A stretch of DNA of 64,000 bases from Diphasiastrum complanatum (GCA_029204225.1 CM055093.1:46546338-46610337), one strand, 5' to 3'; numbered from the stretch's first letter, positions 12,389 through 26,600 are shown. Notes: a model not told the origin generated them from the letters alone. Made by a program: numbers and translations.

Positions 12389-15300
12389 TGGGCACCCAGC
12401 CTCTTCTCTCTTGTTTTTTGTGGAGATTGATTGATAACTAGATCTTGGTGACTTGACTCTTGCTTTCCTACAAGATTTTCTTACCATGAGTGTTGTCTCT
12501 TATCTTTCATGGCTAGCCTTGCAACAAACCAGCCTTGTTTGTGCTAGATGTACATGGAGTTCACCATCTTTCTCCACGTGCTCTTGTTCTATAGCACAGC
12601 CCTAACCAGAAAAGGCTATTGCTAACCATTTGAATCTAACCATTGTGGTTCTCCTTTACAAGTGAGGATTACCATACACTTTCGACGTCATTCTTCGATA
12701 TCCTTGTGGAAAATACACAACAAACCGTCTCTTCTGCCCCTTACGAAGCTTCATGGAAGCCGAACAAATCGAATCACTGGACTTACAATGTCCTAGCCTA
12801 TGTAATGAGCAAATCATCGACTGATATCTTTGAAGCAAACAACAGAAACATGGATATTTCATTTCTCTTGTGCGTCCTTTTTGTGCAGCTGAGTAGAGTC
12901 AAATTCCAAACTACTGGGAGAGGAAATGTCGTCTTCACCAACATGCCACTCATTGGAGGCTTAGTTGCCCATTCTGGAGTTATGTTTAATAAATCGTTCC
13001 GACCCCGAAACGTACGGAACGGAACGTTCCAACCCATTTTGGTCGGAACGGGCTTCTAAGATTGGAGGACAAAAGCTACAAATATTGACTGCTGCTATGA
13101 TAAGAACATATCCGCCATTCCAGTAAAGTTAATAACTATGACTGCAAAAGTTGTATATTAAGAAACATCTGTAGCAAGAATACACCTGTTAGTGTGAAGG
13201 TTTTCTTTGGGATTGGCGAATAGGTGTTAACACTCCAGGAAAGCCCAAGACTTCAAGTGAGCTGAAGTCATACCAATGTCAGGACATCACCAAAGAAGGA
13301 CCATGGAGGAAGCAGCAATAAAGTTCCTATAGATATGTCTGGAGAACAGATTACAAGATTCCAAGAATTTGATGCTCCAAAGCATGATTCTACCTTACCA
13401 AGGTCTGATAAACCCCATCATTAGGAATAAGAAGAAAAGAACCGCCTAAATCTGTGGAACTAACTTTTAACACAAAGGCATATTCAGCAGCAAGATATTC
13501 CTCTGACAAGAAATTTAAACAACATAGTAGCTCAGGGTCCCCTTCCTTGATCCAAGACCTAGCTACTCTACACTTACCAGAACCTACCAAAAGGTGCTAG
13601 TGGTCAATAGGAATACGCAACAAGTTAGTGGGCTAGCTTAGGATCTTCCAAATGGAAGGCCTTTCAAGGGGTATGGATATACACAGTTAAGAGCTTAAAA
13701 GCTTAGCAAAAACTTAATATTCAGTTCATTTAAAGATAACCAGCCGGTGACAAATACGTACTCCTCACACTTATCGCTTATAACTACCATGTTCCTAGAC
13801 TAACTAAGTTCCTCTCAAACTTGGTATGATAGCTTGGTCATCCACTATTGGGTCCCATGACTGACTCCTTCCAAGTAACCCCTCTCCTGCTGAACCTGCA
13901 CAGTCACCTGGCCCCTCTGTACCCCAGCATAGAAAGTGATTTGCTTGAATCACTCCCAGTAGCTTGACTGCTAGCAGATAATGCATGTGTTCTCCCTTGG
14001 CCCACTGGTTTACCCATATGAAGCATACCCTATGCCAATTTTCCTATTCAAATTAATTGCTCTAAGTACTTCATACACTAGTCCATCGTGCCACTACTCA
14101 TGACAAAGATCACACTTGGCAAAGTGAACAACTCAAATGGTAGAAACTTCTCGTGCTGGAAATACTACTTGTAAGTCGCTTGTAACAGGCTGATCATATT
14201 TGCAGAAGAAGAGAAAATTTAGCCCCAAGTAGGTGTCATCCTGGCTGTAGTTTATTAAGCAGAAAGCCATCAATTTCTATCACTGGATGAGTTCCTTCTT
14301 TTGAATAGGATTATTGTCCTGTGTATGAAGACAAAGCATGAGCTCTCGTTCTAATGCATATAGTTGCAGAATCCTCGATATTGAGCTCATTCAGGATATA
14401 ATGAACTGTCCCTAACCCAAGCCACCAAGAAAACAAAAAGAATATGAAAAGTATGGGAATTGATTCTTACTGCAGCAAGGTATTTTGTATTAACATAGTG
14501 GTGCTCGCTCTGAGCTTCACCTACCAAAGCATAGATATTTGCACTATCTTCATGATCCTTGGTCTCCAGAAACAAAAGCTGACAATATCAACACAATTCA
14601 CAATCTCCGAGTGAAAATGAAACTTCGACTCATATTTACAAGACTACTCTACATATCTAACTTCACAAAACAAGAAAGACAAAATATTGTGAGTTGATTT
14701 CAGTGGGATGAGCAGACTTAGGGGAGGCTCAGATAGTTCTAACTTTTAATGATCTTACTTTGCTACTTAACTATATCATCTTCAGCCACAGATTAAAGGA
14801 TAGGAACAACTTGCTTCCAATACCTTCATAAGAAGGGATATTCACATGCATCTGCTCTCCTTAGATAGTAGGTCAATATTGACTAGTCGTCTGGATTAGC
14901 TGATAGTGGTATAATCTAACAGGTACTACTAATGTAAACTCCGCATTTGTACTTAACTAAAGAGCTTTTAAACCCATAATGAATAGCCTTTGATGCAACA
15001 AGGTTTCACCTACACACACATAGCCCACACACGCAACACCCTCACTCTATTATTAGCAGCTTACAAGAGAATCCCTGCTAGGTTTATGTAAGGAGGCTGA
15101 ACCCCATATCAGATATTCTTTTCAATATATATCACATGAGTAGTGCAGTTTAATGAAGAATATCTTAAGATTCACATTCTCCTTGAAAAAGTCACTCCTT
15201 CCACTGCAGTCTTCAGGTGACACCATAGTTCTGTAGCATATGATATGGGCAAGCATGAAACGTAATCTGTACGTGTTTCATATGAATTTTAGTTTTTCAA

Positions 15301-17562
15301 AAAGTAAGTTAGAGAGATTTTTCTTTTGGAAATAACCCCAAATACACTCCTTGTAGCCGGGAAACCCTACACATGCTCAACATAGTTCAAAAAAATGTAG
15401 CTGGAAAACCCGATAACATGAAACATAATTGGAACATCCAACAGCTGAGAAACCCAATAGTTTGAAAATGAAGCTAGGAGAACGGTGGTGGGAAAGGGCA
15501 TTTTAGAATTCAGACAAATGTAGCTGGAAAGATGTAGAAACCCGATAGCTTGAAAATGCAGCTGGGAAACCCGATAGTTTCAAAACACAACTGGGGAAGG
15601 CACACATTCAGGGCTCAAAGTCAATATTTCATTCCGTAAGAACATGGTACATTCTGTACCTTTTGCTACGGAACGGGCTTCCATGCGTGACACTCTAGAA
15701 AGATGCAAGTATTCTAAGGCAGGCTTTAAGAGCACTAACAAATAGCTATCAACCAAGTGGAAAGAAAGTCCATGAACACCATACAGAACTTTGGAGGGTG
15801 CTTTTGAATCTGCCAAAAAAACTGTAATATGCTAATTTTCATAAGAACGACTTAACTTCTTCAACAAGCATTGCTCTCATACAAAGAAGAGCTCTGAACT
15901 TGACATACACATCACATACAATACAAAGAGAAACCAAAGGATGACCAGAACCTTATTAGCCCACATTAGTCCACAAGCATTGCAAAGTGTTCTTGGACCA
16001 GCTGGCCCACGCCTCATCATTGGGGTAGTCCTTTCTCCAATGCCGCAATGTGCACATCTGCATTTGAAGAAAGTTGAAGGGTTTACGTACTAAAAATTAA
16101 AGCAAAGAAATCAAATCGTAGGCTTCTCAACGCTGGCATTAGACGCAGTGCGCACACAGTTGATACCACTCATTCAACTTCTTTAACAGTAAAAGCTGAA
16201 AGCTGAAAACTTTCTGAGATAGATTTGATAGCTAAATTCAGGATACTATAATTACAATTGACAATCCTTCCCTGGTAGTACAACAACAGACAAAATAGAA
16301 ATTAAGAAGAAAATACCAGGCAAAAGAATACAATTGACTCAGAAGAAGAAAATCGAATTCAAAATGAGCCAAAATTACACCTAAAAACTCTCATAATGCT
16401 GCCATAAGACAGGAACTTACAGCTCATTCATAGGAGTACATCTTTCACATACTTTGCATAGCTTCCATCACCACTATAAGTGGTTCAACCTTTTTTTTAT
16501 AAGTAGCAACATATGCGAACTGAAAACAGTTTCAGTAAAAAGAGTGATAAAGTGAAGTCATCATATCCCAAAGACAATATAGACTCTTTGAGTACTGACT
16601 AAACTATAGTTTCAAGCAAAAATATCATGTACAACGACACATACATGGACAATGGGTTCTCAATAAATCATAAAATGTTTAATGAACCATATAATAAGGG
16701 GCCTTATCAGGACATTGATGGTTTGGCTATTTGCCTAAAATAGGCCCTGGAACGGCAGAGCCTATGGTACAAATAATAGGACCACAAGCCTCTGTATTTG
16801 AAGGTTGATTGTTCAAAGACTAGTCTTAGACAAGCCTTCAATATTATAGTAGCTTAGATTTAGCTTCTTCCTATCAGCTTACTAGGTCGAGATAGTCATT
16901 CAGTTGTCATTCCTCATTGATTGATCTATGAATTTGCAACATTCTCTCTATGCTCTGTGTTAAATGGATGCTTTAATTGAAACATGGTATTAAGGCATCC
17001 TTCCTGACAAAAAGGTGGGCGGGGTGGCTTTCAAGAGGCTTCATTGATCCATCTACAATGGGAGCTACAGTTCGGCTCCATCTTGCAGGGTTTTGGAAGC
17101 AAATTTTTCCTTTTTCTTTACATTTTTTGTTGCAATCATCCAACTTTCCACATATATTCCTTTGCGTTTACCTTTTGTCACCTTTTTTGTTGCTATTGTT
17201 TTAAAGTTCCAGTGACACGTACTTCTATGTCTATCTTCTTCTACCCCTGAAGATGAGGACCATTTAATTTTGTGTTTTTCATGCTCCACTTACTTCATAG
17301 TTAGTATTGTGACTTGCAACATCCTTTTGCTCTACTATCATGCCGTCTTCACGTTGAGGTTTGAGCAGTCACGCACAGCAGGACACAAGGCAGTAGAGAG
17401 AGAAGGAAAATCAGAACATCAAGAAATTACAATCTGGATCGAATCACGATTCCTGTTCGAATCGGAACGGGCTGCTTCGAACCTTCAAATCGGATTTGCC
17501 TAGAATCTTTCTCACGGGACCTCTGGCTACAGAGGGGTCATGGTTTTTTTTGGTTAGTTCTT

Positions 17563-17618
<56 letters not shown>

Positions 17619-20600
17619 TTATTAATGTCTTTTCCATGTCAAAAGGCATATAAGATATATATAGGAGCATGAGTGCTACTAAATGCCAAAAATGAGGTAT
17701 ATCACTACCATCATGTCCTGCTATTGCTATAGAAGGATGTGATACGAGCTGCAACATGTGGTAACTCTAGTAGCCGTTGATGTCGTCTAGGAGGGTGAGA
17801 TGTGTGTCTCCTCATGATAAGTCAGATAACTCGAGCTGCAACATGACTATGAGTGGTGCACTGTCTCTGATCTCTATGAATAGGCAGGTCGTCGTCGTCG
17901 TCATCATCATCACTAGACTCTGAGTCTTGTCATGGTCTTCTCCTAGAGAAGAAACAAGTAATTTGAGGCTGAGAGCTAAGATCACTCTGCTAGGCTATCT
18001 AACATAGATCTCGTCGTAGTAGGAACATCTCTCGTATCATAAGTGCAACACAATGAGAGTCTCGCAGTGAGGTGGGCGTGTCACGAAACAAGCAGTAGTA
18101 TCTCCCTTGAATCTCATAGTATATAGGGCACCTGAAGATAAAATGCTCCTTAGACTCCACCTCATCCAAAGAGTGTCGTCTCCATGTGCGATCAAGATAT
18201 GCCCTATATAAAAAGCGTCTGATATACTAGTAAGCACTCAAAGGAAGAGCTGGGGAGATAACGAATGACTCAAGGAAGTTACGAATAGAGCCACAGTTGA
18301 TCTAGAATTAAGCTATGAAAGCATCACATAAGCAAGACTTAACCCTAGAAAGCAGGAAAGAGAGAGATTAAGGAGGCTAAAGAGAGAGATCAATATCATC
18401 AGCTGAATGACAAATGACACAGTCCCTACTTATAGCCAAGAGGAAGCCCTAAAAGGAAGCTTCCAGTGGCTAGGGCCCAACTGGGAAGGATAATAGTGCG
18501 CCCTCCAAGAAGGCCCCCACTCTCCAGTAATATGTCCAAATGGCCTAATAATGAATAATAAGGCCAAAGGCCAACCATATAGTCTGAATGTCACTAATGA
18601 ATAAAAAAGGGCCCAAGGCCTGCTTATGCATAAAGTAAAGTAACTGTAAATGTAAATGGACGCGGCGAATGTAATGAGCCGAGTCCATAACTCTCCCCGA
18701 CACAAAAAAAAGACCCAACTGCCGAAAAGATAACCGGATCAAGTAGCAGCAAGCCCTGGTGCATCAACAGCTAGAGGAACATTTGATGTAGAGGAATCAA
18801 CAAGTGCAGCAAGGGCACGAGCCTGATCCGCAAGTAATGGTGTATGATAAAACACATCAATAGGCTCCCATGTAGCCTCCTCAATAGGATGACCATCCCA
18901 CTGGACCAAAAACTGAATCTGCCGGCGGCGTCGACTATGGTATAGACGGACCTGTAATATAGCAGCAGGTAAAAATGGAAATAACTCTGGAGCAGTAGGA
19001 AACTCAGCATCACAAGGAGCGTCATCCTCAATAGCAGCACGTAATAAACTGACATGGAATACATCACAGGCGCGTGTGGAAGCAGGAAGCTGTAAGCGAT
19101 ATGTAACTGGACTAAGAACCTCCACAATGCGATAAGGCCCATAATAACGTGGTGCAAGCTTCTCAGTAGAAGCATGGCCCTGGACAAAATGATGACGTGC
19201 AAACCGTAAGCGTAGATAAACCATATCTCCAAGCTGAAACTCAACATGGCGGCGGTGACGATCAACTGAGGTCTGATAACGCTGCTGAACATGCTGTAAA
19301 TGAGAACTGGCCTGAGTAATAAGCTCTCGAGCACCTGATAGAAAAGATGCAAGTGTAACAGGTGTATTCTCAGGAGGAAGAGGAATGCCAGGTAAAAGAG
19401 GTGCATAGCCATGAGATAATAAAAATGGAGAGACACCTGTGCTGGTACTAACAGAGCTATTATAGCTATACTCTGCCAAGCATAAATGCTGATCCCAATC
19501 CTTCCCTGAAGGAGTAACAAAATGGCATAAATAATCCTCAAGGATCCTGTTAAGGACCTCAGACTGCCCATCAGAAGTAGAATGATAAGCAGAACCCTTA
19601 AAAAGCTGAACATCCAAAATATGCATAAGCTCTATCCAGAATATAGATGTAAACTTACTATCCCGATCAGAAAGGATAGTACCATGCAGGCGGAAAATCT
19701 CTGATAGGAACAAACGTGCACACTGCTCGGCTGTGATAGTACTGCGAACTGGGATAAAATGTGCATGTTTCGAGAACCTGTCAACTACCACCATACATGA
19801 ATCGTGACCACGCTGGGTATGGGGAAGGCCAAGGATAAAGTCCATAGATATATCAGTCCACTGGCGATGAGGAATAGCCCAACTCTGGAGCAAACCAGCA
19901 GATTTAGAACGGGAGTACTTATTACGAAGACAAAAAGGGCAGGTACGAATAAGTACAGCAAGCTCAGATCGAAGAGAGGGCCAATAGAAATGGTCTTTGA
20001 GACGAGCATAAGACTTCTGAAAACCAAAGTGACCGCCAACAGGAGAGGAATGAGCATCCGACAACAACTGGGAACGGATACCCAAAGAACTAGGGATACA
20101 AAGAGAATCATAATGATAAAGACGATTGTCAATAATGGAGTAAACCTGATGAGGACTGGACGAAACAGGTGGGGCAAAACTATAAACATCACGAAAATCA
20201 GAACATGTAAGGTATGTTGCAGGTAGAGCATCAAACCATGGAGGAATAGTAGAAACGAGTGTATTTAACAAAGCTGGAAGACGAGATAATGCATCAGCAG
20301 CAGTGTTAGCACGACTAGGACGATACAATATGGAGAAATTAAAAGACTGTAAAAACTGCAACCAACGAAATTGACGATCACTAAGGTCACGTTGAGAAAA
20401 CAGATAACGTAAAGACTGGTGATCAGTAATAATGTCAAATGGGACTCGATACAGATAATGACGCCACTTCTTAAGAGCATAGATAATAGCAAGAAGCTCT
20501 TTCTCATGCACAGAATAACGTTGCTCATAAGAGCGAAGACGACGCGACTCATAAGCAATAATACATTGTGACTGGCGAAGTAAAGCACCCAAACCAACAT

Positions 20601-23600
20601 TACTAGCATCAGTCTCAACAAGAAACTTCTGATCAAACTGTGGTAAACACATAACGGCAGCATCAACAACAGCACGACGAAGAGTATCAAACGTTGTCTG
20701 ACAATCAGGAGTCCACAGAAAAGTACTAGACTTCTTCAAAAGTGCATGAAGAGGAGCTGCGATAGTGGCAAAATGAGGAACTGGACGACGAAGGTGAGTG
20801 GCTAACCCAAGATGTTGAAGAGTAATGCCTATTTTACCCCTTTTGGCTAAGCATTAGTTAAGTTGTACATAACTCATGGGGCATGTTTTAATTAAATGCA
20901 TGACCCCCCCTTTTGTTAAGTTATGTAAATTAGTGCAAGTGGCCCACTTGGCCAAGTAGCTCACTCCTATGGTTGACACCTAGACTTTCCATGCATGTAA
21001 AGGAGGTGCTTGCCTCACAAGGGATTTGGAGGACCCACGCCCTCCTCTCTCTCTCAAGCAATTCATTTCTTCTTGTGACTTTTGAGTTTGTGAGATGCTC
21101 ATGCAATTCTCCTTGTGTGTGATATTTCCATAGCCAAGTTTTCTCAAGCTTTCATAGTTGATCTAGCATCTGAGTTAAGATACTCCATAGCTAGGTCTCA
21201 TAATTCTTCATGGTATCAGAGCAGGTTGTCTAGCCTGTGAGTCTGAGAGTGAGAGAAACTTCAGTGCTTAGATTCTTGAGAAGATTCTTATCTTCTACAA
21301 GCACCTCAATCTTGAAAGAGGGAGCATTTGATCTACAGGTGTCAGATCAGGTGGAGTCTTGCACTGTTGGTGAGCTATTGGCTAGGGGAGTGGGATGATC
21401 CAAAAACTTTCTAAATCTGGCTAAGTTTTGGAGAGTTTTTCTGGAGGAGCTTACACAAAAGTAGGGCGCACTTTCTGTAGGGGCTTCTGGTTTCTGTTCC
21501 AGTGGAGCCTAGTGCTTGTGCTAGTGAGGCCACACCAAGTGGCAAAGACAAAAGCAGGAGCTGAAGGGTTGCCTTGAAGTGGCTACATACCCTAGTTTGG
21601 GGTTAAACCCTTGTTGCTGGAAGCTGTTCTTTTCTGATCTCTTTCAAGTTGAGCTTCTGTTTTAAGCACAGATTTTAGCATGGCAAGTCTTGGGGAGAGT
21701 TTGCTGGGTGAATCTAGCAAACTAGATGGCACAAACTACAGAGTGTGGAAGTTCAAGATAGCCAATATCTTGATGGATAAGAATTGCTGGGAGGTCATGA
21801 CAGGTACAGAACCTGTACCAACATCTGATCCTGAATTGAAGGACTACATGAACAGGAGACATAAAGCTCATAGGATAATCAATCTTTCTGTCAAGGACAA
21901 TATTATTCCTCACATTTGCAATGCAAGGGATGCAGCTGATGCTTGGACAATTCTGAAGTCTATGTTTGAAACAGTGGATTCAGCCAAGCTGGTGTATTTG
22001 CAAAACAGGTTACATACTCTCAAGATGGAAGCAGGTGCAACAATTGGTGATCATATTACAAAGGTCAAGGACCTATTGGATCAGCTTGCTTCAGTTGGAG
22101 AGAAAGTAAGTGACAGGAGTATTGTTCCCATAGTCTTGAACAGCTTGTCATTCAACTATCAAGACTATGTGATGTCCCTTTCTGCTAGGGAGAAACTCCC
22201 AACCTTTGGGGAGTTATGTGGTCTTCTTTTACAGGAGGAGATGAGAAGGAAGAATCTTTCTGAAAGGGAAGATAATCCAGAGCTTGCATTTGCTTCTAAG
22301 AAGAAGCAAAACTTTCAGAAGAAAGGCAAAGGCAAAAAGAAGAACTCAAAGCAAAGCTTGGAGCAGCAGGTGTCCAAGTTACAGGTTGGAGAGGAGTCAA
22401 GCACCAATTCCTCATCTACACCCAAGAGGAAGGGCAACTGCAACTATTGTGGTAAGTATGGGCATTTTGCTTTTGAATGCAGGAAGAAGCAAAGTGATCA
22501 GAAGAAGGGAAAGAACCAGCAGAGTCACTTTGTTGACAAGTTGCAGAGGAGGAGCAATCTGGTGTGCTTGAGCTATTCACCGCAGCCCTATCATCTGAAT
22601 CCACATTTGGTGGATGGTACATTGATTCTGGAGCCTCAAAGCACATGACACCTCATAGAGATTGGTTCAGCACCTATGAGGAGACAGAAGATAGCCAGCA
22701 TGTTTGCCTTGGAGATAATTCTACACGTATGGTGAGGGGCAAAGGTACAGTTGCAATACAGCTATCATCAGGTGAGGTGAAGGAAATTAAAAGTGTGTTG
22801 CATGTACCAGGGTTACAAGCTTTTCACAACCATTCCTAGCCAAGAGGCCTTGTCTGCAAGAGATACTAATCGGGACAAGCTTTGGCATGAGAGATATGGT
22901 CATTTGAGTTACAAAAGTTTGCAAGTTTTGAACAGGCACAAAATGGTAGTAGATCTTCCTAGCATTAAGTCTTCTTCAGATACATGTGAGGCTTGTGCAT
23001 TAGGGAAGCAACAGAGGAAAAAGTTTCCAAAGGAGAAAGCTACCAGGGCCAAGGGCATTCTTGAACTTGTGCATTCAGATTTATGTGGTCCCATGCAGCT
23101 CAAATCAGCAGGGGGGGCATACTATCTCATGACCTTCGTAGATGATTTCTCTCGGAAGGTATGGGTCTATTTTCTGAAATTGAAATCTGAAGCGTTCAAA
23201 TACTTCAAACAGTGGAAAGTTATGGTGGAAAACCACACAGGAAAGAGGTTAAAGACTCTCAGGTCAGATAAGGGTGGTGAGTATATTTCTGATGAGTTCA
23301 AAGATCTTTGCAAAGCATGTGGGATAAAGAGACAGTTTACTGCTCCACATACACCGCAGCAAAACGGCGTGGCTGAGCGGAAAAACAGGTCTATAGTTGA
23401 GTGTGCGAGGAGCATGCTCAAGGCAAAGGGGTTGCCAAATTCTTTTTGGGCAGAAGCGGTAGCAACTGCTGTTTTTCTATTGAATAGAAGTCCAACCAAA
23501 GCAGTTGAAGGAATCACGCCAGAAGAGGCATATAGTGGCAAGAAGCCCAAAGTGGGCAGCCTTCGAGTATTTGGGTGTACAGCATATGCACATATACCAA

Positions 23601-26600
23601 AGGACTTGCGGAAGAAACTTGATGCAAAATCCGTAAAGTGTGTCTTTCTTGGGTATAGTGAAGGTGAGAAAGCTTATGTGCTATATGATCTCGAAAACAG
23701 GAGGAAGATCCTAAGTCGAGATGTCATCTTTGATGAAGAGCATGCACCCAAGATACAGGAGCAGGAGAAGGAAGGAATTACTGAGTTCATACCCTTGATT
23801 GATTCCACGGATGAGGATCCTAGTCAAGAGTCCTGTAAGCCTCAAGTGCAGGAGCAACAACAGGAAATCGAACCTACTAGTTCGAGACCTCTTTTTGGCC
23901 AAGTACCAGAAGCAGAAGTTGGGGACAAACGGAAGACTAAAACAGTACCATGGGATACGTGGTCACCATCCACATCACCTACTGCTAGGAAGAAGCTACC
24001 TAGGTGGTATTGGGAAACAATCAAAGAAGGTCAAATGATTTAAGAAGGAGAGAGCAGTGAACAGGGTGTCAGAAGATCTCTTAGGTCTCATGAGAGACAA
24101 GAGACTAACTTTGCTCTTATGTCCACTATTCTGAATGCAGATGAGCCACAATTCTTTCACGAAGTCGTGAGAGAAAAGGTATGGCAACATGCCATGCAGG
24201 AGGAGTACGACTCCATTGTCAAGAATGACACATGGGAGCTCACTACATTGCCAGAAGGGAAGCAACCAATAGGTTGCAAGTGGGTCTATAAGACCAAGTT
24301 TCATGCCAATGGAACAGTGGACAAGTACAAGGCAAGGTTGGTGGCGAAAGGCTATGCTTAGCAAGAGGGGCTAGACTATGATGAGACATTCGCACCTGTT
24401 GCTAAAATGACATCTATCAGGACCGTTTTGGCTATAGCCTCATATTTTGATTGGGATGTCCATCAAATGGATGTCAAGAGTGCCTTTCTTAATGGGCACC
24501 TACAGGAGGAGGTTTACATGGAACAACCGCAGGGATTTGAAATAACAGGCAAGGAGAATCTGGTTTGCAGGCTTAGGAAAGCCTTGTATGGGCTCAAACA
24601 GGCGCCAAGGGCTTGGTATAGCCGAATTGATGAGTACTTTGCAAGGCAAGGATTTGAGAAGAGTAAGTCTGATTGCAATCTTTATGTCTTCAGGGAAGGA
24701 GAAGACTTTGTGGTTGTTGTGCTCTATGTGGATGATCTACTCGTCACGGGAAGCAATAAGAAGCTTATTGCTTGTGTTAAGAAGAATCTTTCTAATGAGT
24801 TTGAAATGAAAGATTTGGGTTTGCTACACTATTGCCTAGGAGTTGAAGTTTGGAAAGGAAAGCGTTGTCTTTTTATCTCACAGGCAAAGTATGCACAGAA
24901 ATTATTGAAGAAGTTTAACATGCAAGAAAGCAAACCAATCAGCACACCCATGGATGCAAGCAACAAGCCATCAAAAGATGATGGTCCAGCATTTGCAGAT
25001 GAGACGCTCTATCGTCAGTTAGTGGGCAGCCTGATTTACCTTACTACCACCAGGCCAGATATTGCTTATGCGGTTGGAATCGCAAGTCAATACATGTGTA
25101 AGCCTACCGAAGCACATTGGAAGGCAGCCAAGCGGATCCTATGATATGTGAGAGGGACAGTGACTTATGGGATTGGATACACGGATGACGGGAACCTTCA
25201 GCTGGAAGGTTATTCAGATTCTGATTGGGCAGGTGATAGAGACGATCGGAGATCGACGACAGGCTATTGCTTCAGCCTAGGTTCAGGGGCTATATCGTGG
25301 TGCAGTAAGAAGCAGCCTACTATTGCTCTATCGTCTACCGAAGCTGAGTACAGGGCGACTAAGAGATCCGCCTGTGAAGCCATTTGGTTACGCCGTCTAC
25401 TTGAGGACATGCAGATTGCTCAAGTAAGACCTACATTGTTACATTGTGATAACCAAAGCTGCATTCAGCTTGCAAGGAATCCAGTCTATCATGCACGGAC
25501 AAAACATATAGAGGTGGACCAGCATTTTATACGAGAGAAAGTGCACAGTGGGGAGATCGAGCTAGTTTATTGCGACACCAACGATCAGACAGCTGATATT
25601 TTTACTAAACCACTTAGTAAAGATAAGTTTGAAAAGTTTAGAACTTTGTTGGGTGTCAGTTTGAATAAAATTGCCATTAAGGGGGGGTGTTGAAGAGTAA
25701 TGCCTATTTTACCCCTTTTGGCTAAGCATTAGTTAAGTTGTACATAACTCATGGGGCATGTTTTAATTAAATGCATGACCCCCCCTTTTGTTAAGTTATG
25801 TAAATTAGTGCAAGTGGCCCACTTGGCCAAGTAGCTCACTCCTATGGTTGACACCTAGACTTTCCATGCATGTAAAGGAGGTGCTTGCCTCACAAGGGAT
25901 TTGGAGGACCCACGCCCTCCTCTCTCTCTCAAGCAATTCATTTCTTCTTGTGACTTTTGAGTTTGTGAGATGCTCATGCAATTCTCCTTGTGTGTGATAT
26001 TTCCATAGCCAAGTTTTCTCAAGCTTTCATAGTTGATCTAGCATCTGAGTTAAGATACTCCATAGCTAGGTCTCATAATTCTTCACAAGAAACATACGAA
26101 CATGATGAATATCAGTAGGTATAGGCTAATCCTGGATGGCCTGAACCTTATGAGGGTCCAGACGAATGTGACCATTACAAATAAGAAAACCAAGAAACTC
26201 GATCTCAGAAACAGCAAAAGAACATTTAGACAACTTAGCAAATAACTGGTGGTGTACAAGTAACTAAAAAACCGAGGAAAGATGGGCAACATGCTCAGCA
26301 AGAGACTGACTAAAAATAAGAATATCATCAAAATAAACCAAGACACAATGACCAAGAAGCGGACGTAAGACGTTATTCATCACATTCTGGAATGTAGGAG
26401 GGCCATTAGTAACACCAAAAGGAAGCACACGAAATTCATATAAACCAAGATGAGTACGGAAAGCAGTCTTATGTTCGTCAGAAGGGTGCATCCTGATTTG
26501 GTAATATCCAGAACAAAGGTCTATCTTGGAAAAGATTTTAGAGGTACCGAGCTGGTCAAAGAGGTCATCCATGTGTGGAATAGGGTACTGATTACGAATA

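Larger units (their letters stand above)
6933..12472 (+). mobile_element. Complete Ty1/copia LTR retrotransposon A, inactive
   Basis: This element inserted into copia fragment J with a 5-bp target duplication, agatt, at 6928-6932 and 12473-12477. It has a 5' LTR, an initiator-Met primer site directly after it, gag-pol in copia order (gag, protease, integrase, RT, RNase H), a purine tract (aagaaggg) and a 3' LTR with a large internal deletion. The coding region has several stops and frame changes and lacks the RT catalytic box. Both LTRs carry a CT microsatellite. Confidence 0.95.
20813..26085 (+). mobile_element. Young Ty1/copia element C nested in gypsy B
   Basis: Two 398-bp LTRs that look identical by eye flank gag-pol. 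The target duplication is caaga (20808-20812 and 26086-26090). The primer site TGGTATCAGAGC follows the 5' LTR directly, and the purine tract [18 protein letters not shown] the 3' LTR. The coding region keeps the RT YVDD box but has two frame changes and three in-frame stops, so it is defective despite its recent insertion. Confidence 0.97.

Noticed and set aside
12798-13037. VDDLLIT reading on the minus strand, resembling an RT active site
   Set aside because: No RT motifs surround it, and the neighbouring text is gag-like; chance match.
14387-14580. Exon-like minus-strand stretch ([20 protein letters not shown]) in ZML intron 5
   Set aside because: It has a possible acceptor and donor, but exon 5 joins exon 6 in phase with the family-typical [10 protein letters not shown] text, so an intervening exon would break the conserved motif; no family match.
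15580-15816. Minus-strand frame beginning [16 protein letters not shown]
   Set aside because: No conserved motif and it lies in the repeat-bearing part of intron 5; considered as a ZML exon but it lacks the expected post-finger sequence.
18771-20690. Several leucine-rich frames on the minus strand and one on the plus strand inside gypsy B pol
   Set aside because: They are shadows of the gypsy B polyprotein in other frames and carry no motifs.
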